This document shows, piece by piece, positions 42,252 through 50,149 of a DNA stretch of 64,000 nt. Position 1 is the first letter of the stretch, and every line of letters begins with the position of its first letter. The position numbers and the translations under genes are program-made. Source of the stretch: Akkermansia sp. (GTDB lineage: Bacteria; Verrucomicrobiota; Verrucomicrobiia; Verrucomicrobiales; Akkermansiaceae). The DNA is taken from contig JAFWYD010000072.1 of assembly GCA_017517805.1 (NCBI GenBank), forward strand, positions 1-64,000, given 5' to 3'. The notes under the pieces were generated by a model. It was not told the origin of the DNA, did not search any database, and saw only the letters and a list, made by a program, of their open reading frames with translations.

Positions 42252-42290
42252 CTAACCGGCGCAGCAAATGCAGCGCCGGTTAGTTGTTTC
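42252..42290 (+). terminator. metG terminator
   Basis: A perfect 11-bp stem (CTAACCGGCGC/GCGCCGGTTAG) with a 10-nt loop is followed by TTGTTTC. Confidence 0.83.
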
Positions 42291-42293
42291 TTC

Positions 42294-42322
42294 TTGCAAG
42301 AGTGGCGAGTCCGTGCTAGTAT
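42294..42322 (+). promoter_or_regulatory. GH13 gene promoter
   Basis: TTGCAA (42294-42299), a 17-bp spacer, then TAGTAT (42317-42322), 12 nt before the ATG. It starts only a few bases after the metG terminator. Confidence 0.65.
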
Positions 42323-42334
42323 GAGCGGAAAATC

Positions 42335-44089
42335 ATGAGACCTGTCATCTACCAGCTGTTTGTGCGCCATTTTTCGAACTTCACCACCGGGGGGGCTCCC
42401 TGGGGAACCCGGGAGCAGAATGGCTGCGGCTCGTTCAATGCGGTCACAGATACGGCTCTGGAGCAGATTGCCCGCATGGGGGTGACACACATCTGGCTGA
42501 CCGGCGTGCTGCGGCATGCTACACAGTCATCTCATGCAGGATTGCCTGCCGATCCACCCTGTGTGGTCAAAGGTATTGCGGGTAGCCCGTATGCAGTAAC
42601 GGATTATTTCGATGTGGACCCGGACCTGGCTGAGAATGCAGAGCAGAGGCGGGAGGAGTTTTCCGCCCTGCTGCAACGATGCCGCCGCTGGGGGCTTATC
42701 CCGATGATTGATTTCATTCCGAATCATGTTTCACGCCAGTACCACTCCACGGTGCGTCCGGAAAGTGATTTCGGCTTGCACGATTGCTGCGACTGCTTCT
42801 TTGCCCGCGATAATTCCTTTTATTACCTGGAACCCCACCGCAGCGATATCCCGGTGCAGCTGCCGGGCGGGGAATATGCCCCGGAGCGGGGCAGGGGGCG
42901 CGTGACGGGCAACAATGTTGCTTCGTGGAATCCTGGTGCGTACGACTGGTACGAAACGGTCAAACTGAATTATGGCAGCGACTACCGCCACGGAAGTCAT
43001 GCAGCAGAGGCGCTGCCCAGTCTACTGGCCCCGGAATATGCGCTTCCACGCACCTGGCAGTTGATGAATGAAGTGCTGGCTTATTGGCAGGATATGGGGG
43101 TGGGTGGTTTCCGCTGCGATATGGCTCACATGGTGCCGCTGCCGTTCTGGCGCTGGATTATTGCGCATGCCCGCTTGCGCGACCGCTCGGCTTTCTTTGT
43201 GGCAGAGGGGTATGATGACCACCTGAAGCTGATAGACGGCCCGGTGCATGAAGCGCTCCTTTCTGCCGGGTTCGATGGAGTGTATGATGGTGTGGCCTAT
43301 GAAGCCCTGCGCAAGATATATGAAGGGGGTGCATGGGCGAATGACCTGGACCGCCTGCATCGCTCCGAATCACGGCTGTTCAGCGGCGGGGTGCGATATC
43401 TCGAAAATCACGATGAACCCCGTCTGGCTTCGCCGTTGTACTGGGGTGGCCACGGGGAGCAGGTGGCCCGGTCTGTCATGGTGGCCCAGTATTGCTCTTC
43501 CTGCGGCCCCATCCTCGTGTACAACGGGCAGGAAACGGCAGAACGCGCTGAGGGTCCCGGCGGCTATGGGGGCGATAATGGCCGGACCAGCATTTTCGAC
43601 TATACAAACCTGCCGCGTTTTCAGCATTGGACTAATGGAGGCGCGTATGATGGCTCCCTGCTGACCGGGGAAGAGAGGAAGTTGCGTGATTTTACCGGCC
43701 ATCTGCTGACTCTGCTCCAGCACCCAGCCCTTTCCAAAGGTGGCTTTTATGGCTTGAACTGGGCCAATCTTGACACGCCGGATTACGGGCGACGCCCTGG
43801 TGAATCTGTATCCGGGCATCATCTGTATGCCTTCATACGCCATTACCGCAAGGCCAAATCAACCTTGCTGGTTATCTGCAACCTCAGCCCGGAGTCCCCG
43901 GTGAGCACTCGTATCCACATCCCCCGCAATGCGATGGAATGGGTAGGCAAGAAACCCGGCAAGTACTGCTTTATTCCGCTGCTTGATACGGAAGCTTCCA
44001 TCATGGAGGCTGATGATGCGATGCTTGAAACGGAGGGGCTGCCCGTACTTCTGCTGCCCGGGCAGGCCGCCGTGCTCGAATGGTGCTGA
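42335..44089 (+). CDS. GH13 alpha-amylase family protein
   Basis: This 584-residue protein is a (beta/alpha)8 glycosidase of family 13. The four conserved regions are present: 'DFIPNHV' (126-132), 'GGFRCDMAH' with nucleophile D262, 'FFVAEGYDD' with acid/base E291, and 'YLENHDEP' with D360. A C-terminal beta domain follows. No signal peptide is present, so it is cytoplasmic and probably acts on glycogen, maltodextrin or trehalose-type glucans; the exact specificity is not readable. It has its own promoter. Confidence 0.9.
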   Translation: MRPVIYQLFVRHFSNFTTGGAPWGTREQNGCGSFNAVTDTALEQIARMGVTHIWLTGVLRHATQSSHAGLPADPPCVVKGIAGSPYAVTDYFDVDPDLAENAEQRREEFSALLQRCRRWGLIPMIDFIPNHVSRQYHSTVRPESDFGLHDCCDCFFARDNSFYYLEPHRSDIPVQLPGGEYAPERGRGRVTGNNVASWNPGAYDWYETVKLNYGSDYRHGSHAAEALPSLLAPEYALPRTWQLMNEVLAYWQDMGVGGFRCDMAHMVPLPFWRWIIAHARLRDRSAFFVAEGYDDHLKLIDGPVHEALLSAGFDGVYDGVAYEALRKIYEGGAWANDLDRLHRSESRLFSGGVRYLENHDEPRLASPLYWGGHGEQVARSVMVAQYCSSCGPILVYNGQETAERAEGPGGYGGDNGRTSIFDYTNLPRFQHWTNGGAYDGSLLTGEERKLRDFTGHLLTLLQHPALSKGGFYGLNWANLDTPDYGRRPGESVSGHHLYAFIRHYRKAKSTLLVICNLSPESPVSTRIHIPRNAMEWVGKKPGKYCFIPLLDTEASIMEADDAMLETEGLPVLLLPGQAAVLEWC

Positions 44090-44150
44090 GCTCCCTTGCT
44101 TCCTGTGATTCAAAAATCCCGCTGCAATCCCGGAACCCTGGGTTTTATGC

Positions 44151-44179
44151 TTGATTCTGCTGCCTGATTATGGCATGAT
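44151..44179 (+). promoter_or_regulatory. Promoter of the SDR-GH75-ruvA-squalene synthase operon
   Basis: TTGATT (44151-44156), a 17-bp spacer, then CATGAT (44174-44179), 9 nt before the ATG. Confidence 0.5.
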
Positions 44180-44188
44180 ATACGCGCG

Positions 44189-44995
44189 ATGTATGGGCAT
44201 GTAATCATAACCGGGGCTTCATCAGGTTTTGGAATGGCGTTTGCACGCCGCCTGGTGGGGGAGTGTGCGCACATGATGCTGGTTGCCCGCCGGAAGGATG
44301 TGCTCATGGAGCTGGCAGACGAGTTGCGCGCCGCCAATCCTTCGCTCCAAGTGACGGTGATGCCATGCGATCTGGCCTCCCACCCGGCCCGTATGCGGGT
44401 GGTCGAGGCGATAGAGACCTTGCCTCCGGGCAAGACTTTGCTGGTCAACAACGCAGGGCTTGGTGATTATGGTGAGTATGCTACCAGCACCCCGGCCCGC
44501 AATCACGACATGTTGCAAGTGAATGTTGTCGCGGTGGCAGAGCTTACCCGCGCGGTGCTTCCCCGCCTGGTTGAGCAGGGGGGCGGCATTATCAACATCG
44601 CCTCACTGGCGGCTGACCTCTTCATCCCGGATTTTGCCATCTATGCCGCCTCAAAAGCCTTTGTGGCCTCGTTCTCTGAAGCAATTCGCCTCGAGGTGCG
44701 CAAGGCCGGAGTCCCGGTAGTGGCTGTCTGCCCCGGGCCTGTGCACACGGGCTTTGGCGATGTGGCGCGCCGCAGCGGTTGCACGAATGGTTATTCTTCC
44801 TTCAAGAAATGGGTGTATACGAGCATCCCTACTGTGGTGAATGGTGCTCTGGATGCCTTGAAACGAAATAAGCCGCGATATTATCCCTCGCGTCGTATCC
44901 GGCTTGCCGGGTGGTTGCTGCGCAATATGCCCCTGGGGGTGATGCGCCTGGTTATGGGGATGCGGCCGCGCAAGGTTGAGGCCGTGAAGGAGTAA
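44189..44995 (+). CDS. Short-chain dehydrogenase/reductase
   Basis: This 268-residue oxidoreductase has the NAD(P) motif TGxxxGxG ('ITGASSGFGMAFARRL'), the basic 'VARRKDVL' that favours NADPH, 'LVNNAGLGDYGE', catalytic S in 'IINIASLAAD', and Y-x3-K in 'YAASKAFVASFSEAIRLE'. It resembles the ketoacyl-reductase-like SDRs with a C-terminal membrane-proximal helix. The substrate is unknown. It heads a tight operon of four genes. Confidence 0.9.
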   Translation: MYGHVIITGASSGFGMAFARRLVGECAHMMLVARRKDVLMELADELRAANPSLQVTVMPCDLASHPARMRVVEAIETLPPGKTLLVNNAGLGDYGEYATSTPARNHDMLQVNVVAVAELTRAVLPRLVEQGGGIINIASLAADLFIPDFAIYAASKAFVASFSEAIRLEVRKAGVPVVAVCPGPVHTGFGDVARRSGCTNGYSSFKKWVYTSIPTVVNGALDALKRNKPRYYPSRRIRLAGWLLRNMPLGVMRLVMGMRPRKVEAVKE

Positions 44996-45003
44996 AATAA
45001 AGA

Positions 45004-46437
45004 ATGATTATGAAACACTTGTTTCACCGAAAATCGAAGATAAAGGTTTTTACCTGGTTCCGGGTGAGCTTGCTGCTGGTGTTGGCGCTGGCGGCGGGGG
45101 CGCTCTATACGCCGTACCCGGCTGAGCTGGTCAAGGCCCTGGCAGGTTCCGGGGATAAGCCCCTGAAGAAAAAGAAGAAACGTAAGGCTCAGAAACAGGC
45201 CGATTCGCAGAATCCCAAGCCTCCGGCTCCGGGCATTCTGCCGTCTCAACCCGAGCCCGATGATGCGGACGATGTCATCGAGGTGGAACCATGGCAGCCC
45301 GAGGATTCCTTTGCGATGCCTTCCATTACGCTGCCTCCGTTTCCTCCTGCCTTGCCCGAGCGCGTGGAGCCCGGCAAGTATGACCATATCAATAGCATGA
45401 CACCCGGGCTCAATGTATTCAGCTCGGTGCAGTTTGAGGCTGGCTCTACTGCTTCTCAGGACCGCAAGGCACAGGATGCCTACCAGCTTCGCGTAGCGCT
45501 GAACCTCCGGCTTCCGAAAGCCGCTGATGGGGAGGGGTTGAAACTGGCCAACCCCCGGTTGCCTGAGGTGCTGAGTCGTTTCGAGGAGCTGATGTCCCGG
45601 GCGAAGGTATCGCAGTGGTACCAGGCAATCTACCTGCACAAGCAGAACTACATGCGCAAGAATGCGGCTACTCTTTCCCGCATGCTTGACCGCCACAATT
45701 ACTACGATACCGATACGGTGCTCGAAATCGAGGCACCGGAAACCGGTCGCAAGGTGTTGTGGCTGCAGGCAGATATGGATGTCGTCTGCGATGGCTCCGA
45801 TGGTGACCGCCTGCCGGATATGCCCGAAAAGGTCAAGAATAGCGATAATTACCAGCCCATGACCTCATACCGCTGGCGGAAACGCGGCACAACCCCCAAT
45901 CCATTGCTGCCACACTGGCAGGAGCGGGTGCAGAAGCTCAGCAAGGATAAGAAGGCTAATGCTCAGACTTTGGAGCATGCCCGGAATGTGGTGCACGATT
46001 TGAAGAAGTACAGCTTCCTGCTTGCCGAGTATGATACCTTTATCGTGGTGCCGCTGGTGTTCAAGAGCGGGGAGAATGATACCTACCGCCCGCAGTTGGG
46101 AGACTATGCTGCCGTGGTGGTGGAGGATCGTGTTTTTCCTGCCATTGTAGGTGACTACGGTCCACGCCATAAGACCGGCGAGGCATCCTTGCGTCTGGCT
46201 CGCCTGATTAACCCGAAGGCTACACCCTTTGCGCGTCCGGTTTCCAATCTCGGCGTGAGCTACATCGTGTTCCCCGGGTCGAAGGAGCCGGAGAATGGCC
46301 CCATCGACTATGCGCGTCTCAATTCTCGTGTGCAGGAGTTGCTGCAGGAAATGGGCGGCCTTGCCCCGGCGGCCAGATTCCAGCAGGTCGAGGACCCGCT
46401 GGCGCCGAACAAAGAAACGACCTCTCCCCAGTCATGA
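45004..46437 (+). CDS. GH75 (chitosanase-type) family membrane-anchored protein
   Basis: This 477-residue protein has a basic N-terminus, a signal-anchor span (~19-35), a Lys-rich run (KKKKKRK) and a Pro-rich linker. The C-terminal domain (~205-440) shows the GH75 pattern: 'WLQADMDVVCDGSDGD', 'GDYAAVVVEDRVFPAIVGDYGP' and 'KTGEASLRLAR'. D384 and E393 are the likely acidic pair, but their spacing differs from the fungal enzymes, so activity is uncertain. GH75 enzymes cut chitosan. It lies in an operon with ruvA (4-bp overlap). Confidence 0.78.
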   Translation: MIMKHLFHRKSKIKVFTWFRVSLLLVLALAAGALYTPYPAELVKALAGSGDKPLKKKKKRKAQKQADSQNPKPPAPGILPSQPEPDDADDVIEVEPWQPEDSFAMPSITLPPFPPALPERVEPGKYDHINSMTPGLNVFSSVQFEAGSTASQDRKAQDAYQLRVALNLRLPKAADGEGLKLANPRLPEVLSRFEELMSRAKVSQWYQAIYLHKQNYMRKNAATLSRMLDRHNYYDTDTVLEIEAPETGRKVLWLQADMDVVCDGSDGDRLPDMPEKVKNSDNYQPMTSYRWRKRGTTPNPLLPHWQERVQKLSKDKKANAQTLEHARNVVHDLKKYSFLLAEYDTFIVVPLVFKSGENDTYRPQLGDYAAVVVEDRVFPAIVGDYGPRHKTGEASLRLARLINPKATPFARPVSNLGVSYIVFPGSKEPENGPIDYARLNSRVQELLQEMGGLAPAARFQQVEDPLAPNKETTSPQS

Positions 46438-47027
46438 TTGCTTTCCTGCGTGGTACCGTGGCCGATGCTCTGCCTCAATGCCTGGTGGTGGATGTGAACG
46501 GTGTCGGGTATGAAGTGATGGTTCCCTTGTCGACCTTCGACCAGCTGAACCCGGTTATAGGGCAGGGGGTTATGCTGAAAATCCACATGCACGTGCGCGA
46601 AAATGCGCAGGTGCTGTATGGTTTCGCAACCGATGCAGAGCGCGATATTTTCCGCTTGCTGATTGACCGGGTGAGTGGCATTGGCCCTGCTACGGCGATT
46701 GCTATTTTGAGCAGCCTGAATGTCAATACCTTCAAGCAGGCGGTGGTGCAGGGGGATGTGCAGGCGGTGGCTCGCGCCAAAGGTGTGGGCAAACGCACGG
46801 CTGAGCGTATCATCCTGGAGCTGAAGGATAAGATTGGCGTGGCTTCCACTTGGGAGGCCCAGCAGCAGGGTACGACGACCCAGGCGGCTTCTGATGCCGA
46901 GCTCGCCATGGTGGCGCTGGGCTTCAAGCAGGCAGAGGCGCGCAAGACTATCGTGAAACTGCTTAAAGAGAACCCTCAGGCCAGCACCGATGAACTTATC
47001 CGCGGGGCTTTGCGCCAGCTGAGTTGA
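46434..47027 (+). CDS. ruvA: Holliday junction branch migration protein RuvA
   Basis: This 197-residue subunit binds four-way junctions and guides the RuvB motor. It has the N-terminal OB fold ('MIAFLRGTVADALPQCLVVDVNGVGYEV'), two helix-hairpin-helix units ('VSGIGPATAIAILSS', 'AKGVGKRTAERIILEL') and the C-terminal RuvB-binding domain ('AELAMVALGFKQAEARKTIVKLL'). It overlaps the GH75 stop by 4 bp (ATGA). ruvB is not in the window. Confidence 0.96.
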   Translation: MIAFLRGTVADALPQCLVVDVNGVGYEVMVPLSTFDQLNPVIGQGVMLKIHMHVRENAQVLYGFATDAERDIFRLLIDRVSGIGPATAIAILSSLNVNTFKQAVVQGDVQAVARAKGVGKRTAERIILELKDKIGVASTWEAQQQGTTTQAASDAELAMVALGFKQAEARKTIVKLLKENPQASTDELIRGALRQLS

Positions 47028-47032
47028 AGTCT

Positions 47033-47920
47033 ATGGACTGGACGCTCCTCAAATCTGTTTCCCGTTCGTTTTACCTGAGCATGGTCTGGTTGCCGCCCGC
47101 CATGCGCCGGGGAATTGCCTTGGGCTACATGCTGGCCCGCGCTACCGATAGTGTGGCTGATACCTCCAGGGCAGATACCGCCACCCGCATTTTTGTGTTG
47201 CGGCAGATGGGGCGGGCCGTGGCAGGGGAGCTGGCTGAGGATGAAGTGCAGGAGTTGATGCGTCTTCTCCGGGGGAGCATGGCTGAGGCCCAGAGTAAGG
47301 AGGCGGAAGCCATGCTTCTGCGCCGCTTCGATGAATGCCTGCTCCAGCTGGCTGGGTTGCCGGATACTGAGCGGAGCCTGATACGGCGAGTCATTGCCAC
47401 AATCGTGGAGGGGCAACTCTGGGACCTGACTTATTTTGAAGGGGGGAGGCAGGTAGGTAGTGATGATGATACGCGTCGCTACACGTATCTGGTGGCTGGT
47501 TGTGTGGGTGAGTTCTGGACGGAACTGGGTCTTGCCACCATGGGGGCTTCGTTTTGTGCGCCCGAGCGGCGCAATGTCATGGTGCAGGCCGGTATCCGCT
47601 ACGGCCAGGGGCTTCAGCTGGTCAACATCCTGCGCGATCTTGCTGAAGATGCCGGGCGGGGACGCTTCTATCTCTGTTCCGATGCTCTGGTCTGGCAGGG
47701 CCGAGCAGCCCGTTATCTGGCAGATGGCCTGGATTATTCCCGGCGTCTGGCTTCGTTCCGGCTGCGTTTCACGAGTATGCTGCCTGCTTTGCTGGGGCTC
47801 AAAACCCTGCGGCTGATTGCTCAGCGCGCAGGGAATGAAAAGGTGAAAATTTCACGCCGGGCAGTATATGCCTGTATGCTCAAGGCTCTGTGGCTCAGCG
47901 TGTGGCGGCGAGCTTTTTGA
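47033..47920 (+). CDS. Squalene/phytoene synthase family protein
   Basis: This 295-residue protein condenses two isoprenyl diphosphates head to head. The first aspartate-rich motif is 'ARATDSVADT' (D39, D43) and the second is 'NILRDLAEDAGRGRFYL', both of which bind Mg-diphosphate. Length matches HpnC/HpnD, CrtB and squalene synthase; which product it makes (squalene, hopanoid or carotenoid precursor) is not clear, and no pathway partner is nearby. It starts 5 bp after ruvA. Confidence 0.89.
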   Translation: MDWTLLKSVSRSFYLSMVWLPPAMRRGIALGYMLARATDSVADTSRADTATRIFVLRQMGRAVAGELAEDEVQELMRLLRGSMAEAQSKEAEAMLLRRFDECLLQLAGLPDTERSLIRRVIATIVEGQLWDLTYFEGGRQVGSDDDTRRYTYLVAGCVGEFWTELGLATMGASFCAPERRNVMVQAGIRYGQGLQLVNILRDLAEDAGRGRFYLCSDALVWQGRAARYLADGLDYSRRLASFRLRFTSMLPALLGLKTLRLIAQRAGNEKVKISRRAVYACMLKALWLSVWRRAF

Positions 47921-48452
47921 GCTTCTTGGTCAGCGTTATCTTGGCGGCAGAGGAAACGCGGTCCACAAAGAGGAACCCGTCCAGATGGTCGCACTCGTGC
48001 TGCAGGCATCGGGCGAGAAGACCACCGCAGTCCAGCTCCAGCACGCTGCCGTCCAGCAGGGTCAGCCGGGCTTTGACGAATTCGGGGCGCGATACATTGG
48101 CACGGATGCCGCGCACGCTCAGGCAGCCTTCTGTAAAGAGGTATTCCTTGCCGTAGGGCTCAATCTCCGGGTTGATGAACGCAAGGGGCATGATGCTGCG
48201 CATGGGCTTCTGCTCGCCGTTCACGGTAATCATTTCAGGTTCTTCCCCTTCTTCTTCATCTTCGGGGATATCGATGACCACCAGGCGGATATTGAGGCCA
48301 ACCTGGGGGGCGGCAAGTCCGATACCCTCGGTGGCATACATGGTTTCAAGCATGTTTTCGACCAGATTCTTGAGGTCATCGGTCACCTGTTCGACCGGGG
48401 CGCTCACAGCGCGCAGGACGGAGTCTCCGTATTGTTTTACGTTCAGCAGCAT
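47895..48452 (-). CDS. def: Peptide deformylase
   Basis: This 185-residue enzyme removes the formyl group from nascent N-termini. The three motifs are intact: 'GIGLAAPQ' (43-50), 'EGCLS' with metal ligand C110, and 'QHECDHLDG' with H152, catalytic E153 and H156. It has an acidic insert ('PEDEEEGEEPEM', ~63-74). The gene overlaps the 3' end of the squalene synthase gene by 26 bp on the opposite strand. Confidence 0.96.
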   Translation of the reverse strand: MLLNVKQYGDSVLRAVSAPVEQVTDDLKNLVENMLETMYATEGIGLAAPQVGLNIRLVVIDIPEDEEEGEEPEMITVNGEQKPMRSIMPLAFINPEIEPYGKEYLFTEGCLSVRGIRANVSRPEFVKARLTLLDGSVLELDCGGLLARCLQHECDHLDGFLFVDRVSSAAKITLTKKLKKLAATR

Positions 48453-48487
48453 GGTGTCTAGTGTTGCGGGGTGAATCGCGGTGAACT

Positions 48488-48516
48488 ATTCTGCTGGGAT
48501 TGTGCCAGAATGTCAA
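48488..48516 (-). promoter_or_regulatory. def promoter
   Basis: TTGACA (48511-48516), a 17-bp spacer, then CAGAAT (48488-48493). The leader is about 29 nt. Confidence 0.63.
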
Positions 48517-48533
48517 GCCCAAACTCAAAGTAA

Positions 48534-48564
48534 ACCGCCCGTCAAGCAGAAGATGACGGGCGGT
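48534..48564 (-). terminator. Terminator of the RG-rich protein gene
   Basis: A perfect 11-bp stem (ACCGCCCGTCA/TGACGGGCGGT) with a 9-nt loop. On the minus strand it is followed by TTACTTTG. Confidence 0.72.
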
Positions 48565-48588
48565 GGAAGGGATTGCAGAGTTTATATG

Positions 48589-50049
48589 TTATTTTGCCTC
48601 CGGCGCATCAGCTTTCGGTGCCGGCATCTGCTTGCGGGGCTTCCGGGTGTGCTTTCGGGGCTGCGGCTTGGAGACGGGCTCCGGAGCGGCTTCTCCCTTG
48701 GGGAACCACACGGCGTTGTCGCTGGTCACAACGATGTATCCTTGCTCCAGCAGCCAGATCATATCGGCCACATAGGGGGCGTGGGCATCGGTTGCAGCCT
48801 GGATGCTGGCTTCGTCACTACCGGCGGGTACTCCGCTCAGCTCGGCAAACATGGCATCTGCCTTCTTGCCGGAGTTGTCCCTTGCCCAGTTCATGATGGC
48901 CATCATGCGATCGGCCAGTACGGTGTCTTCGGGCAGGGCGCGCACGCGGCTGGGGCCGGTAAAGTGGTTGCCATGCCACTTGTAGATGGGCAGGTGGTGG
49001 CGGGCCATGCCGTGGCAGAGGTTCGGGATGAGCATCTGCGGGAAGCGGCGGGTTTTATCGGAAAGGATTGCTACATGTGCGGCAATTCCGGGGGAAAGCA
49101 AGGCACGTGGTGTCGCGCCGTTGATGAAGACTTTGTCGACCACTTCGTATACGCTGCCGTAGTGGTTGGCCATGAAATCTGCCTCGACCGCACGAGTGTC
49201 TTCCAGCACGGTATCGGCCGCGCCTTCGCGGGTGGGCTTCCAGATGGTCTTGTGGCTGGCTGCCTGCACCCAGGCTGCCACGTTTTCCTCACTCTTATCG
49301 ACCGAGATGCGGTTTTTGAAGGCTTCCAGAGGCATAGTGGCGTACTTGCTGCGGTAAAGGCTCATGAGGGCTGCCTGGTAGCCGTGCCAGGTCACCGGGC
49401 CGATGAGTTCGCCACCCAGCGAGCAGACAGCAACAGCCGTGAAATTGCCCTTGGGTGCTTCGATCTCAATTTCTTCCCTGGTGTAGAGCTCGCTGAACCA
49501 GGGGGCTTTCCAGAGATAAGCTGTGGCTTCGGCTTCCGTCAGCCAGCATGCCTGGTCGCCCTTGGTGGAGTGTATCAGCATGGGGCCGTTCTCCAGTTTC
49601 ATGAAGACAAGGTCGTAGCGTGCCTTATCGCCCATGACCACATTGGCCAGGTCGATGAGGGGGAGGGCTCGCTTCTGCTTCTGGATGTTGGCAGCAAAGA
49701 GTTCCAGGATGCTGTTGGCCGGGCGAAGCTCGACCCGGAATCCCTCTGCCGGTGCCGGCAGTTCGCGCTGGGGTCTGGGTTCGCGGCGTTGCGCGCTGCG
49801 TCGGTTGTCGCGCTTCTGTCCGTGCTCGCTCCCTGTGCGCGGTTCTCCGCTCTCGCGGCGGTCGCGATTGTAGGGACGCCGCTCGCCGCCTTCCTTGCGG
49901 CGGGTCGGGCGGCTTTCGCGTGCGGGACGCTCAGTATAGGTAGGGGTACTGGCTGCACCGGGGCGTGCCCAGGCCGGCCCGAATTGGAAATCTGCCAAGT
50001 CTGACAGATTGAGGGAACTGGTGTTCCCCTGGCTCTTTTCTTCCTTCAT
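48589..50049 (-). CDS. Hypothetical protein with RG-rich N-terminus
   Basis: This 486-residue protein has a disordered, Arg/Glu/Pro-rich N-terminus (about 30-100, with many RR and RE steps), a structured core (~105-440) and a Lys/Pro-rich tail ('KPQPRKHTRKPRKQMPAPK'). The basic flanks suggest RNA binding. The core contains 'ELFAANIQKQKRALPLIDLANVV', 'CHGMARHHLPIYKWHGNHFTG' and 'MIWLLEQGYIVVTSDNAVW', the last resembling a winged-helix tail. The family is not recognised. It has its own promoter and terminator. Confidence 0.7.
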   Translation of the reverse strand: MKEEKSQGNTSSLNLSDLADFQFGPAWARPGAASTPTYTERPARESRPTRRKEGGERRPYNRDRRESGEPRTGSEHGQKRDNRRSAQRREPRPQRELPAPAEGFRVELRPANSILELFAANIQKQKRALPLIDLANVVMGDKARYDLVFMKLENGPMLIHSTKGDQACWLTEAEATAYLWKAPWFSELYTREEIEIEAPKGNFTAVAVCSLGGELIGPVTWHGYQAALMSLYRSKYATMPLEAFKNRISVDKSEENVAAWVQAASHKTIWKPTREGAADTVLEDTRAVEADFMANHYGSVYEVVDKVFINGATPRALLSPGIAAHVAILSDKTRRFPQMLIPNLCHGMARHHLPIYKWHGNHFTGPSRVRALPEDTVLADRMMAIMNWARDNSGKKADAMFAELSGVPAGSDEASIQAATDAHAPYVADMIWLLEQGYIVVTSDNAVWFPKGEAAPEPVSKPQPRKHTRKPRKQMPAPKADAPEAK

Positions 50050-50076
50050 GCGATTAAGTTCAGGTAACTGGCAATT

Positions 50077-50105
50077 AGACTACTCCGAATTACGCGTCAT
50101 TGCAA
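50077..50105 (-). promoter_or_regulatory. Promoter of the RG-rich protein gene
   Basis: TTGCAA (50100-50105), a 17-bp spacer, then TAGTCT (50077-50082). The leader is about 20 nt. Confidence 0.6.
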
Positions 50106-50149
50106 TCATTTTTTGCGCGATTCCGGCGAAAAATAAGTGAATTTCGCGC

